Assembly: GCA_949752795.1 (NCBI GenBank)
Contig: OX457061.1
Coordinates: forward strand, 126,881,530-126,945,529
Length of the DNA: 64,000 nt
Direction: 5' to 3'
Source: Hyperoodon ampullatus
Taxonomy: Eukaryota; Chordata; Mammalia; Artiodactyla; Ziphiidae
The position numbers and the translations under genes are program-made. This document shows, piece after piece, positions 12,300 through 24,419 of this stretch; within the stretch, counting starts at the first letter, position 1; each line of letters starts with the position of its first letter. Below the pieces are notes generated by a model, which was not told the origin of the DNA, ran no database searches, and saw nothing but the letters and a program-made list of their open reading frames with translations.

Positions 12300-12720
12300 C
12301 CTAAACTCTAGTTCATTCACTGGACATGCACTTACAACCACCTGACCCAGCCTCCCGCCCTGGGAACTCAGAGGCCAGTCAGCAGGTGACGGGGGTGTGG
12401 GCGGGGACAGGCCTGGTGGAGGTGGGGTCAGAGGCAGGACAGTGCAGAAGCAGGTGCTGGGCTTGGGATGACTGATGAGTTTGGAGGGCAAAGAAGGGTT
12501 CAAAGAGGAAGGCTCAATTGAAGGGATTCCTGAAGGAAGAGAATTTGAATTCCAAGTAGATGGGAGAAGAATATAGCCTTCCAGGCAGGGGGATTACTGG
12601 GCCAGTTTGCAGGGGTGTGGAAAAGCAGATCCCCTGGGGAAGCAGCAGGAAGTCTGATTTGGCTGGACGTGGAAGTCTCAAAGGAAACAGGCTAGAAAAC
12701 AAACAAGGGCGAAAAAAGGA
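12300..12720 (-). repeat. Possible L2 relic
   Basis: The block around ccttccaggcagggggatta resembles the antisense of an ancient L2 3' region. It is strongly diverged, so the call is tentative. The remainder of 12069-12862 is unique. Confidence 0.35.
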
Positions 12721-12862
12721 TGTTTATTCCAGATTAAGTTTTTTGGTTTGGAATTTCATTTAGTTGTTAGGCATTTAAGAATCTAAGGCAAAAACATGTC
12801 AAGATCAGATCTGCAATTGCGAGAAAGTGACCAAGAAAGGTGCTAGAAATCACCAGGCTTAC

Positions 12863-12944
12863 CAAATCCCTGGAGTGCTCCCCCTAGCATTTGGGCGTCC
12901 ATCATGGGGTTGAAACTGGGAGCTGGGAAGATGGTTCCCTGCAC
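12863..12944 (-). CDS. ANXA10: ANXA10 coding exon 2
   Basis: The minus strand gives a pyrimidine-rich acceptor (ctctccccaccag) before 12944. It is followed by 82 nt reading VQGTIFPAPSFNPMMDAQML and GGALQGF plus one base, then the donor gtaagc. This matches residues 7-33 of ANXA10: the short N-terminal tail and the start of helix A of annexin repeat 1. There are no stops or frameshifts. Compared with the human protein as I recall it, only N16S and I20M differ here. The exon leaves one G for a codon completed by exon 3 (phase 1). Confidence 0.95.
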
Positions 12945-15050
12945 CTGGTGGGGAGAGTCAGAGAGAAAGGGATTACACTAATGCACACCAAAGGTTTCAA
13001 CATTTTTTTAGATAAATAAAAACAAAAGTACATTCTATATGTTTGAATTACTGTAAGACATACACACAGGTCTATTAAACAGATGTGTTAATTGTATGTC
13101 AATTGCAGAGATTTAATTGTGTTCCTTATAGTCTATTGGCTTCTCCTGCATTGGCATCTATTGTTCATCTAGGAAACTGAGAAACTAGAACTAATAGTAG
13201 AAAAGTGTAAGAATCAAATAAATACATGTCTTCTTAGTTAACAGTCAGCATTTTCTTAGGAATTGGAGACAATTTTATAGAAACGGAAAAGAGATGAATT
13301 GTGTGGATTCATCCCATTTAAATGAGTTATAAGTGGCAGTTAACCACCACAGCTTTTTTTTTTTTTTTTTTTTTTAACAATTCAGGGGCCCTGAAATCAT
13401 ATTAGAGGCAATTGACACATTTGAATTTGGATTAGGGATTCATGATGCAGATGGGGCAGAGATTTTTGGCAAAGCCCGCAGCTACAGAGGAAGACGTGAA
13501 CTCCTGATGATTCTCTGTTTAAGTTCTCCCTCGTGCTAGTAATAAAATGGCAGAAGACATAGGTGAGGCTTCGAGTCTCTTATTTGAGAGAGAGCTAGTG
13601 GGACTGGGCTCTGTAGGATGGCACTCAGACCACCAACGTGTATTAAGAAGGGGGGCTCTCCCCTGTGTGTCGTGAGTTTGCCCAGACACATTGGGAAAAA
13701 TGTCTTCCTGTAGAAAACGGGTCTCCAGGCCTTCAGCAGGCAGGTTCACCGAGCTCTTCTCCAGAAGGTTAAGTTTTCCAGGGCCCATCGTCTAACAGCA
13801 GAAAATTAATTAATTGATGAGCAAAAGACTGGACCTAACTTCTAGTCCAAGAAATATGCATATACCAGTGCCAAAATATCTATGAAAAGATTTTTGGGGG
13901 ATTAAGAAAACTGTTCACTTGAGTTAAAACTAAGAATTGAATTCCATTCGTATTCCACTTGACTGATGTTAATAAGCAGGAAGCTGCCTGTTTGAAGTAG
14001 ACTGGAAACCGTAGAGTAGTTGTAATATGGACATACTTTCGTACGTAGAAGTACAACCAAGTTAGTGAAACATTCTTCTTAAATCCTAGACGGACAGACA
14101 TATGTAATTAAAATACGAACACAGTTTGCATCTTATGATGCCCGTGCCTGTGTTCACAAACCAATGTCCAATTTGCTTCCAATATTTCAAGCTTATTGGC
14201 AATGATCCAGAGACTAAGTTCTCTTGAGTCAACCCTTGATTCTAGAAGGTATTTATTAGGAGACATCATGAATTTTATCTCCCTTATTCACTAGCCAGTC
14301 CCATTGGCTGAGATTCTATTAGGAAAATAGACTATGATTCTTCTTATATTTACTAAATTAAGTTCAGAGATCAGATTCTAAAATAAATTTCCTGATTGAG
14401 TTCTCCTCACCTCAGTCATTTTGTTTTGAATCTTATAACCCTAGAGAAATTTAAGATTTAAACTTTTGAAAGAAGAGCCATGCCTTTAAATGTAAAATTT
14501 CTTTTCTGCTATTCATCACTGCCTCTTACTAAATCCTTTTTGTCTGTGTAGCTTTTTCTGTTTTTTTTTTTCATTGGAAATATTAAAGGTTTTTTGAGGC
14601 ATGGGAAAGAGATACTTTAGTTCCCTGTTTCAGGAGTTAGAAGGCTTGTTTGGACAAGTCTGGAGGGGCAGTACATTCAATGCCTGGTGACCTTAGTCTT
14701 GCTGTGTGCTCTCAACCAAAGGACTGTTTTAAAGTATAAAAGAGAAAATGTATTTGAAAACAATGGGACATATTGTTAAATATGTGTAAGTTATCTAGGC
14801 AGTTTCAGCACCGAGTGTGGAAATGTCCATCACAAAACAGAACATTTAATTCCTGGCTGGGCTAGGATCCCCCAATTTTCTACTGGAGTATGTGCTACAA
14901 AATGAAACTGTTTATCTTTTGCACAAAAAAACAAATGAAAGATAGAAAAAAAAAAAAAGAAGCTCTGAAAGTTATACATAAAGTTAGAACTGTCTATAGT
15001 GATTTATCAGACACAATTTGTATGTGAAATAAGAGTCCCCAGTTTTTTTC
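12945..15050. other. ANXA10 intron 1, unique sequence
   Basis: This is the first part of intron 1 next to exon 2. Apart from a 22-bp T-run at 13354-13375, no element was recognised. An 89-codon minus frame at 13519-13788 has no known motif. Confidence 0.55.
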
Positions 15051-15064
15051 TTCACAGTTTTTTT

Positions 15065-15273
15065 GTTTGTTTGTTTTTTTGTGGTACGCGGGTCTCTCAC
15101 TGTTGTGGCCTCTCCCATTGCGGAGCACAGGCTCCGGACGCGCAGGCTCAGCGGCCACGGCTCACAGGCCCAGCCGCTCCGCGGCACGTGGGACCCTCCC
15201 AGACCGGGGCACGAACCCGCGTCCCCTGCATTGGCAGGCGGACTCTCAACCACTGGGCCACCAGAGAAGCCCC
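15065..15273 (-). mobile_element. CHR SINE with TSD
   Basis: A full antisense CHR copy with a T-rich tail at its left end. The duplication ttcacagttttttt is at 15051-15064 and 15274-15287. It is close to the other young copies, so a late insertion. Confidence 0.96.
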
Positions 15274-15659
15274 TTCACAGTTTTTTTAATCCTTATATAG
15301 ACTACTAGTACAATGTATTTTTACAGTATAATGCAAAAATTATTTATTTATTTATTTATTACAGTTCCAATATCCTTTGCCACTTAAAATGATCTCCTTA
15401 TCAATTGGCCTTAAACGAATACACTAAAAATGTTTTTTTAAAAAAACATTGTGAATGTTTAGTAATTCAGGAAATAGTTTTATAGTATTTGTCATTCATG
15501 CCCATTTATATAGCGTATTAAATCATTATATTCATTTTATGTCAATTATACTTCAGTTAAGCTCAAGTGAGCAACATTATTCCATGTAAGACACGTATTT
15601 AGTGTTCCTTTTACTTATTTTCTCATTGGGATGCTGACTTTGTCTTTTAATGGTCATAT

Positions 15660-15862
15660 TTTTCCAGTTTCATTGGGATATAATTGACATGTAACATTGT
15701 GCAAGTTTAAGGTGCACAATGTGACTTGATCCACGTGTACACTGTGAAGTGATCCCCACAGTAAGGTGAGGTAACATACCCCTCACCTTGCATGTCCCTT
15801 TTTCCTGATGAGGACATTTGAGACCTATACTCCTAGCAGCTTTCCTGTATATAAGACAGTGT
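15660..15862 (-). mobile_element. Old L1 3'UTR fragment
   Basis: Antisense of a mammalian-wide L1 3' region, including gggatataattgacatgtaa and the following coding-poor sequence. Confidence 0.65.
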
Positions 15863-15871
15863 TGAAAACTG

Positions 15872-15984
15872 CATGTGATGAATTGGGAGATTGGGGTTGA
15901 CATATATACACTAATATGTATAAAATGGATACCTAATAAGAACATGCTATATAAAAAAATAAATAAAATTCAAAAAAAAAAAAA
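15872..15984 (+). mobile_element. Very short L1 3' insertion with TSD
   Basis: Only 113 bp of L1 3' end plus A-tail, flanked by gaaaactg at 15863-15870 and 15985-15992. It is the same subfamily as the 3' end seen antisense near 48540-48660. Confidence 0.85.
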
Positions 15985-16443
15985 GAAAACTGGAGCCACC
16001 GTGCTGTACTTGACATCCCAGGATTTGGTCACCTCAAAACCGGGAGTTTGTACCTCTGACCAACATCGTCCCTGACAATCACAGTCCGTCAGGGACCATT
16101 TTGACTGAACTGACCAGTTAAGCTATGGAAACAGTTCAGTTACCAGTTTTAACTTTGTCCCCTGAATTAAACAATTATTTGAAAAAATTAATTGATTGAT
16201 TAATTGCTTTGGGTCATAAAACTTTTTTCAAGTGATTACAATGTACCTGTAGGTATGTATTCCTCTATTTTCTTTGGACTGTTTTCCAATTTTGTGCTTG
16301 GCCGCATTCTGTGTATTCTCACACCCAACACCAGGCTCCCTGATGACGTCAGTCTACACTGAGAGCTTCTTAAACTTCCCTACCACTCGCTGCCCTTTTA
16401 TTTTTCATCAGTATCTTACATTTTTCTATTTGATACAGTTCTT

Positions 16444-16973
16444 TTTTTTTTTTTTTTTTGAGGTACACGGGCCTCTCACTGTTGTGGCCTCTCCTGTTGC
16501 GGAGCACAGGCTCTGGACACGCAGGCCCAGCGGCCATGGCTCACGGGCCCAGCCGCTCCGCGGCATGTGGGATCCTCCCAGACCGGGGCATGAACCCGCG
16601 TCCCCTGCATTGGCAGGCGGACCCCCAACCACTGTGCCACCAGGGAAGCCCCTCTTTTTTTTTTTTTTTTAATTATTGAAGTACCATTGATTTACAATGT
16701 TGTGTTGATTTCTGTACAGCAGAGTGACTCAGTTATACATATATATACATTCTTTTTTATATTCTTTTCCATTATGGTTCATCTCAGGATATTGAATAGA
16801 GTTCCCTGTGCTCTACAGTAGGACCTTGTTGTTTATCCATCCTGTATGTACTAGTTTGCGTCTGCTAATCCCAAACCTCGGGTCCATCCCTACCCCACCT
16901 CACCTCCCCCTTGGCAACAAGTCTGTTCTCTATGTCTATGAGTCGGGTTTTATTTCGTAGATAAGTTCATTTG
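16444..16973 (-). mobile_element. L1 3' fragment with TSD, host of nested SINE
   Basis: An antisense L1 3' end (attgatttacaatgttgtgt type). The duplication ttgatacagttctt is at 16430-16443 and 16974-16987. A CHR SINE occupies its T-run, so L1 came first. Confidence 0.93.
16456..16652 (-). mobile_element. CHR SINE nested in L1 poly-T
   Basis: An antisense CHR copy, ending with its head at about 16652. It lies between two T-runs both preceded by tc, consistent with insertion into the L1 tail. Confidence 0.93.
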
Positions 16974-16987
16974 TTGATACAGTTCTT

Positions 16988-18839
16988 AAAGTTGGGGCTT
17001 TGCCTATGTCAAGTACAGTATTGTTTTATAATCTGCTGCCGTACAAGTAGTTGTTCTGTGGCTTCATTCCTTATCCTTCTAGTTATATTTTATGTCCCTT
17101 GTCTGCAGAGGGTACATCAAAACAATGTGTGATTTTCTATGCAGTGAGACATCTTTTAAAAATGTTCTCATTCACTGGTGATGTCACTTAAGTTAAATGA
17201 TTGCTTTAAAAAAATTCATTAATGAGAGCTTTTGGTCAAATGACCTGGCTTTATATATAATTAATACGATAAACTTTCTTTTTGTTTTTGTTTTACAAAT
17301 ACAGAATGTACATGAATTAAGCAGATTCTTGAAATCATTATACTGATCATATTTATTGTTTGTATTAGGAAAACTGAAGAGAGACAAACAAATCAGACAA
17401 ATGAGAATTGTCCTGGAGAAGAGGGTGTGGGGTGCGAGATGGGCCTAGTTAATGGGGCACGTCTGGCTTGACAGTGACTCGGGCGAGAAGGAAAGACAGA
17501 GGTGAGCTGTCACATGATTACCAAGGGACATCGAGTGTTTTTTTTAAGCAAGAGAGTGAAATAATCTGATTGGAGTTCCACTCTACAGCCACATAAAGAA
17601 AGAAACCAAAAGAAGTGATAGAGGTTGTAGGCATGGCTAATTCAGAACCTCTAGCAGGTATAATGCACACCTGAACTGAAGCAAACTGTGTGTTCTTGAT
17701 GAATGCAGTTTGCTTGTTGACCGAGTGTAATTTAACTTATTAATTTCTGAGGTGTATTTTAAGTTAACCCAGTCACGTTAGTTTAACCTTTTGAAAGAGT
17801 AAGAGACTGTCGTGTCAGTTATTTCTCAGTGTGTATACCTTTTAAAGCAAAGTCCTTTTTAATGTACGTGTTCCTAATTTGTTCACGTCTTAGAGCAGAA
17901 TGGAAATTTTGAAAAAGTGGACACTTTCCAATGTGACATGAAAATAATATGTATATGATAAAATTATTTTTTTACCTTGAAAATGGTCAGATTTAGAAAT
18001 AGTATCACTTGTCGCAGGCAAAATAAGTTCCAGTGTCTGTCATTTCCATTTGAATTCTCACCACAAGGTAATCAAAATATAATCTTTGCTTCTAGTCATT
18101 TGTGAATTTAGGTTTTGACAGAGGAATAAAAAACACTCCCTTTTTAAATGACAGAATAAACTGTGTCATGAACTCACTTTGCAGGAGATCATGAGTGATT
18201 TGTAGATTTAGAATTGGTTCCAGAATCTACCCCTTGAGTAAATAATGAACGGATTTCTTTAACTGACAGAAGAATTTCAAAATTATTGTCTGGAACTGAA
18301 TACAGACTGGAAAAGTCACGTATAGATGGCTCATGAAGTTGATAAAAACAAGTTCCTCATCTCATATCAATAGGTACATGGATAATGCATATTTCATTTA
18401 TTCATAGTGCCCCAGGGGCCCGGGGTCCATAAACCTATGTTGCTTCTTATTCAACACCCACATTGTAGTCCTTTCTCTCATCTGGCTTTTAAGTCACCCT
18501 CATCCCGACAACCTGAGAACCTAAACACTTTGGACTTTGAAATATCAGCTGGACTGACTGGGCACCTGCCAGCATGTGGGTTTCAACGAATAATTCAGCT
18601 TTGTTTCGGTGTAATGGAGATTCTTAGATTTCTAGTGAACTGAGGGTTTTTGGAGCCATGTGAGGAAACCCTACAGAAGTCCTGGGCCTCCGTTTCCGTA
18701 GGGCACATTCTCACCTTTGGGGCACTGATCCCTGGATCTCCAAACACCCTGAACCCCACTCTCCTTTGACTTCTGTCTGACAAGAGCTTCCTGAACGGTT
18801 TCAGTGGCTTCAGCGTGACCAGCCCTAGGGGTTGAGTAA
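16988..18839. other. Intron 1, mostly unique; weak L2-like patch
   Basis: 17500-17640 (gagtgaaataatctgattgg) resembles an antisense L2 relic. The rest shows nothing recognisable. Confidence 0.4.
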
Positions 18840-20245
18840 CCAGTGTGTTAACCGCCCGTCTCTCATCTTCCACGAGTGTGTCCTGCAGTCCAGTCCCGTC
18901 CGTCCTCTCCCCACAGTACCTTCCCCAGGGCCCCCTTGTCTTAACCTCTGCTACTGCCCCCTTTACCCCTTCCCCTGGGTCGCACCCAACGAGCTGTTCC
19001 CTCAGCCAGAATGGTCCTTCCCAAGATCAGACACGTCTTGTGTCCTTCTCTGCCTAAGTCCATCCTGCCCAGAGCAGTGCTTCTCTGTTTTCTGCTCTGG
19101 CCCACGGGGTGGTTGATTTTCACATGAAAGAAACATCCCCGGGAGCACCTAGGTTTACAAACACATCCCAGTGTGCTAGCCTCGAGGACACTGCAGTGGC
19201 GTCCAGTCAACAGAGTAGAGTATATGATCATAGGTCGGGATGAGAATATCATATATTGGGCAAAACATGAGTGTATAGAATAGAAAAAGACGTTCGAGCT
19301 TTGGCTCGTTGGTCTTGATGGGAGTATTTTCAGTGTTCGCGGCACCTCGTTCCCATGACTGAGAATAGATGACTGTGAGACTCAATCGGATATTTTAACA
19401 GTGTGCACAGTGCCCTTCAGGACTGGTCCCTGACCGTCTGCGTGGGTTCGTGTCTTACTTTCTCGCCCTGAGCCTCTCGGCTCCTATACACGACACGCAG
19501 CCCACACCCCAGCCCTGGGTGACTCTGTGGCCTTGTCCCTTCCGTCCCTTCTGTTTGGATTGTTCTCCACCCGTGCCCATCTCCACACACGCTCGCATCC
19601 TCTGACTCCACTGTGAACATCTGTTCAGGATTTAACTGATGGCTCCAGGGCCCTCTGTGCAGGGAGTCCTTCCTGACACCGCCCCCCCCCCACCTGCCGC
19701 CCCAGGAATTGTCTACCCTCTTCCTGGTGCCAGAGCTGCAGGACATCCTGCTCGAGTGCCAGGAGCACAGCAGAAAATATCCATTCCTAGTTGTACCAGG
19801 TTTCCAAGAGTAGTAAGTCTCATTAACTGGGCGTCCTTTGTTTTGTGGAAAACGGACCTGAACGTGAGTGGTTGTGCAAATTTAGAGATTGGACTGTTCT
19901 CGTGAATAAAGGAAGAATGTTTGGATTTCCAGGAAACAGTTTGGGAGAGGTATGGTATGACAAGTCACACAAATGGATAGTGATGCAGAATTACTCTCAT
20001 TCCAGCCAAACTCTGGACTCAACTCAAATTCCACCTGTTATGTGGGGTCTTTCCAGGTTTTATCGAGTATTACCTGTGGTTTACTTTGCACCTCTGTTGA
20101 CCACGGCCTTGCATTGTTTGCATTTGCCTTTTCCCCTAAATTTTCAGTTTCTGAAGGGCAGGGACACTGCTTCTCTTGCTTTTCAGAGCGTTTAGGGCAG
20201 CGCCTTAGGCAGACAGTGGGCTCTAGGAATGTTTATAAAATACTA
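18840..20245 (+). repeat. Probable L2 (LINE2) relic, fragmented
   Basis: Pyrimidine-rich stretches at 18860-19110 and 19630-19700 (gcagggagtccttcctgaca), and the end block at 20150-20240 (gaagggcagggacactgctt ... tgtttataaaat), follow the order of L2 3' ends in sense orientation. Unrelated-looking DNA intervenes at 19110-19420. Confidence 0.45.
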
Positions 20246-20339
20246 AACAGAAAAATACATGGACCACAGACATCTGCTCTCATCCAGCAGCTTAAAAATT
20301 CATTATTCATACAAGCAGGCTGTGCTCTGGGCATTTTCA

Positions 20340-20500
20340 CCTGCATTTCCTGGGTAATCACCTCAGCGGTCTTGTGAAGCTGGTGATACTAAGCTTATTT
20401 CACAGATGAGGAGATTCTGAGGCTAAGTTGTCTGAAGCCATGTGGGTCATGTGTCGTGAAGCTGACACTCAAATCCAGATCTGACTCCCTGGCTGGAGCC
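20340..20500 (-). repeat. MIR SINE relic
   Basis: Contains an antisense MIR core: cttatttcacagatgaggag followed by diverged tRNA-related sequence. Ancient and degraded. Confidence 0.6.
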
Positions 20501-20670
20501 TTTTCCCTTAGAGCTGAAACTGATGTAAAATAACATGTACGATTGAGGCCCTTTATTCATCTTTGCAACTGAGAAATATCTCTATTTGCAAAGGACCTTG
20601 TGGGTAAAACCAAAACCCTAAAAGCATAAGTTCTTCTTCTTATACCAATTCTAAGAGAACAAGAAAGGGG

Positions 20671-20675
20671 CGCGC

Positions 20676-20720
<45 letters not shown>
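20671..20720. repeat. (CG)4(TG)n microsatellite
   Basis: A short CG run followed by an unbroken TG run, a potential Z-DNA-forming tract. It creates the spurious long minus-strand frame across 20557-21186. Confidence 0.97.
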
Positions 20721-20722
<2 letters not shown>

Positions 20723-21950
20723 TGAGTGAAGGAGGGATTGAGGAAATTAGAGAAAGACAGCCAAAAATAGATTCCCATTAGCTGGGTCACCAAAGTGCAT
20801 TTAAGAACAGAATGTCTAATATTGAACTTCAGTAGAACCCCGGTGTAGACCCCCCCTGTTATCATGATCCGCCGTTGTTTTCTGTCTCTTTTGGTGACCG
20901 CTATGGACAAGAATGGTGCCAGGCAGAGCAGACACCCTGGCCCGGCACCTGGCAGGGCAGTTGGCACGTCCAGCTCCAGCCCCAGATCCAGGACACCCAG
21001 ACCATGTCCTCGAGCGGGCAGGAGGCCAGCTATCCAGCTCGTATGTGTGGGCCAGTCCCTCTGAGTGTCTGAGCTGCTGCCTGCACGTCCCCACCCCTCC
21101 CTCGTGGTGGGACTTTTGGGTACACAGAGTGGCAGCCCCCGGGGTTCTGCCAGTCTGCTGCCGGCCACGGGGAGTGGGGCTGGCATGGGACGTGGCGGGG
21201 GCCAGGCACAGTGTTGGTGGGGATGGCTTTCTATTGATGGTGTTTTGCAGGAGGGAAGGAGTTAGGGTTGTCCCATGATGGGCCACCAGCCACTGAGACG
21301 GGACAGCACACATGGGCTGGCTGGATGTCTCCCACATGAACAGAAAGGAATGGAAGCATCGCTTACAGTGAGGGAGAGAACCACTGAGCTTTGTTCCCTG
21401 TGTTCCTCTGGCCTCAGATAAGAATCTTTAGGGAGAAGGAGTAACCGGGAGAAGAATTTGTGGGAACTTAATTTGAGTCGTAAAGGACAGGAGGACTGCA
21501 GCTTACATCTGGGTTACACTTGCAAAGGAAATATGTATCTATCATATAATCAAAATAAACCTTAATGATCTGATGTCTACCACAGCTACTGATATTAAGA
21601 TAGGCTGAGTTATATTTTCAGATTGATGCAGAAGCGTTTATGACTACGAACCAATTACTAAATTAGTTGCTGTAAAATCTTTACAGTTCAGTAGGTGGAT
21701 GTCAAGGAGTTGAAGAAAAGCATGGAGGAGCCTGGATTCACCCACACGGCCTCTTATGATTACCATCCAAGAGTGTCTTCCCTCACGTGACCGTATGTTT
21801 TGAGGAAACAGTTGTGTAGGAAGACGAAATTGATGATAACTTTATCCTAATAACAGGTACTATAAGCTTTATCTTAGTAATATGTAGTAGAAGACTACAA
21901 AACTCAACCTCATTGGAGTAAAACCGATGGCGTCAAATGACTGCTTCCTC
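20721..21950. other. Intron 1, unique sequence
   Basis: 20830-21300 is GC-rich and has overlapping open frames in several phases on both strands, which is what composition alone gives. No gene was recognised. Confidence 0.5.
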
Positions 21951-22432
21951 TTGAAGTCTCAAGATATTCGATTCCTAAACCCTGGAATCTGCGAATGTTA
22001 CCTCACCTGCCAAAGGGGACTTTGCAGGTGTGATTAAGTGAAGGATTTGGAGATGGAGAGATTATCCTGGATTAACCTGGGAGGCTGTAAATATAATCCC
22101 ACCTGCCCTTATGAGAGGGGGCCAGAGGGAGATTTGACTACAGGAGAAGAAGGTGACGGGAAGCCGAAAGCAAGACGCCACAATACTGGCTGTGAAGATG
22201 AAGGAGGGACACATGGTCCAGGGATGCGGGTGACTTCTGGCAGCTTGAAAAGCCGAAGAGGCCATCCTTCCCAGAGCCTCCGGGGGGAGCCAGCCCTGCT
22301 GACAGCCCCACTTTTGCCTGGTAAAACTGTTTTCAGATTCCTGACCTCCAGAACTGTAAGAAAATACATTTGTTTTAAGCCACTACCTTGTGGTAATTTG
22401 TTATAGCAGCAACAGAAAATTAACAGTCACCA
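21950..22432 (+). mobile_element. MaLR-type (MLT1-like) LTR relic
   Basis: The typical order is seen: ttgcaggtgtgattaagtga, then gattatcctggattaacctg, then a purine-rich middle and the 3' end ctccagaactgtaagaaaat ... ggtaatttgttatagcag. It is a non-coding solo LTR relic. The subfamily is uncertain. Confidence 0.65.
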
Positions 22433-23560
22433 TGGGATCCTTGTTTCCACGTGTCCTCCCATCCTAAACTCTTACATCACAAACTTGCTCATTCCCAGTC
22501 AGGCCCACACCCCCTCATCAAAAGATACACTAAAACCAAACCCCCCAAGCCTCATAAATATCCTGCTGTTCCCCCTCCTCTCTGAGGTGCTATTAAGATC
22601 ATCAAGGTAGACCTTCCCTTAGATGTGCTTCATCCTCGCAGTGTTTTGGGTGCTGTTTAGGGGAAGTTAGCATTTGATAAGATATAACGAGGAAATTTGA
22701 AGTAACATTCGGTCTGGATAAATAAAAGGCAATGGGTTATTACTGTTCTATAAGTAAATCAAGAAAGTCACTGAAGTTACCAGAAAGAATATGTTTCATA
22801 GTGTAAAAGATCATAGAAGAATTTCATGTGACTGATGCCACCTAAAGAGGGTTGTAAGGAGATTATCGCTACTTGATAATTCTGTCCAGCGTCTTTCAGA
22901 ATAAACGGAAAAAAGGAATGGCGATGAGATTATAAACTATGGAAGAAACAATAAAATATGGAGACATAATTTAGGACATTATACTTAATGTGTATACCGC
23001 TGGGAGAGAGCAGAACAATGGAAGAAAAACAATAATAAAAGAAAAAGTAGAAAAAATTCAGGCAATGAAAGAATCACATTCTTGTGATGAAAAGGGACCA
23101 TCCGTATGGGGGAATATTAATGAAAAAATCAACACTTAAGAGACAACATATTCAAGTTTGCTTACAAGGGAAATAATCAAACTGGGATCAGAATTCTCTT
23201 CCACAAAATTAAATGTTAGAAGGCATTTGATCAGTCTTTCCAGAATTCAGAGGAAACAATTTAGGATTCAAAAGTTTTAAACCCAGCAAACTAATTTAAA
23301 AGAAAGGGCAAAAGAAAAATATACCACCTAGGTACCCTTTTCAGGTCACGATAAGAATGATTCAGCCCAATGAAGCTGAATCAGTGCAAGGAAGTCAAGT
23401 GAAGAACAGAAGTAGTTCAATACTATTAGTACCTCAATCCAATAGTCAGCACCCATTGAGTTTCCAGTATGTCCCCCAAATCGTGTTAATTTACACTACT
23501 GAACTCCAAGGAATTAAACAAACAATCAAAAATACACACAAGCCAGGTTGGTACTATTGC
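22433..23560. other. Intron 1, unique AT-rich sequence
   Basis: Nothing recognised. Confidence 0.5.
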
Positions 23561-23652
23561 TACGAGGTTTAGAGAGGTCAATTTCTGTTCGTAGATCACA
23601 TACTTAGTGAGCGATGGTGCCCGGATTCAGACCCAGCTCGGTCTGATTCCAG
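23560..23652 (-). repeat. Possible MIR relic
   Basis: gaggtttagagaggtcaatt followed by a diverged ccagctcggtctgattccag block resembles antisense MIR. It abuts the L1 insertion at 23665. Confidence 0.45.
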
Positions 23653-23664
23653 CCCCTGTGTTCT

Positions 23665-24406
23665 TTTCTTTATTTTTAATTTAATTTTTTAGTTTATATT
23701 GGAGTATATTTGATATACAATGTTGTGTTACTTTCAGGTGTACAGCAAAGTGAGTAAGTTATACATATACATGTATCCATTCTTTTTTAGATTCTTTCCC
23801 CATATAGATTATTACAGAATATTGAGTATAGTTCCCTGTGCTATACAATACATCCTTGTTGATTATCTTTTTTTTTTTTTTTTTTTGCGGTACGCGGGCC
23901 TCTCACTGTTGTGGCCTCTCCTGCCACGGAGCACAGGCTCCAGACGCACAGGCTCAGTGGCCATGGCTCATGGGCCCAGCCACTCCGCGGCATGTGGGAT
24001 CTTCCTGGACCGGGCCACGAACCCGTGTCCCCTGCATCGGCAGGCAGACTCTCAACCACTGCGCCACCAGGGAAGCCCTGATTATCTATTTTATATATAG
24101 TAGGGTGTATATGTTAATCCCAAACTCCTAATTTATCCCTCCCCCCAATGTTTCCCTTTTGGTAACCATAAGTTTGTTTTTGAAGATGTGGTACACATAT
24201 ACAGTGGAATATTACTCAGCCAAAAAAAGAATGAAATAATGCCATTTGCAGCAACATGGACGGTCCTAGAGATTATCATACGAAGTGAAGTAAGCCAGAC
24301 AGAGACAAATATCACATGACATCACTTACATGCTGAATCTAAAAAAAAAAAAAAAAGTTACAAATGAACTTATTTACAAAACAGACTCACAGACTTCAAA
24401 AACCAA
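23665..24406 (-). mobile_element. Twin-primed L1 (inverted 5' segment), with nested SINE
   Basis: 23665-24186 is antisense L1 3' end; 24187-24406 is the adjoining upstream L1 segment in the opposite (sense) orientation, reading YTVEYYSAKKRMK near its left end. The two parts are contiguous in the L1 consensus order (junction at ttcaaaaac). Near-matching flanks cccctgtgttct (23653-23664) and cccctatgttcct (24407-24419) look like the target duplication. Confidence 0.85.
23869..24078 (-). mobile_element. CHR SINE nested in twin-primed L1
   Basis: An antisense CHR copy with the duplication tgattatct at 23860-23868 and 24079-24087. It interrupts the L1 3' segment, so it is younger than that L1. 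Confidence 0.95.
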
Positions 24407-24419
24407 CCCCTATGTTCCT

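Noticed and set aside
13519..13788. 89-codon minus frame near exon 2.
   Set aside because: No recognisable motif, splice signals or conservation clue.
15065..15273. tRNA gene (A/B-box-like sequence in the SINE head).
   Set aside because: The tRNA-like part belongs to a SINE; there is no functional cloverleaf.
16274..16679. Repeated Gly/Pro/Arg-rich frames such as SRSAACGI.
   Set aside because: These are translations of CHR SINEs and recur at every SINE copy.
20557..21337. Long overlapping minus-strand open frames (209 and 173 codons).
   Set aside because: They span a TG microsatellite and GC-rich DNA, open in several phases at once, with no known motif or splice framing.
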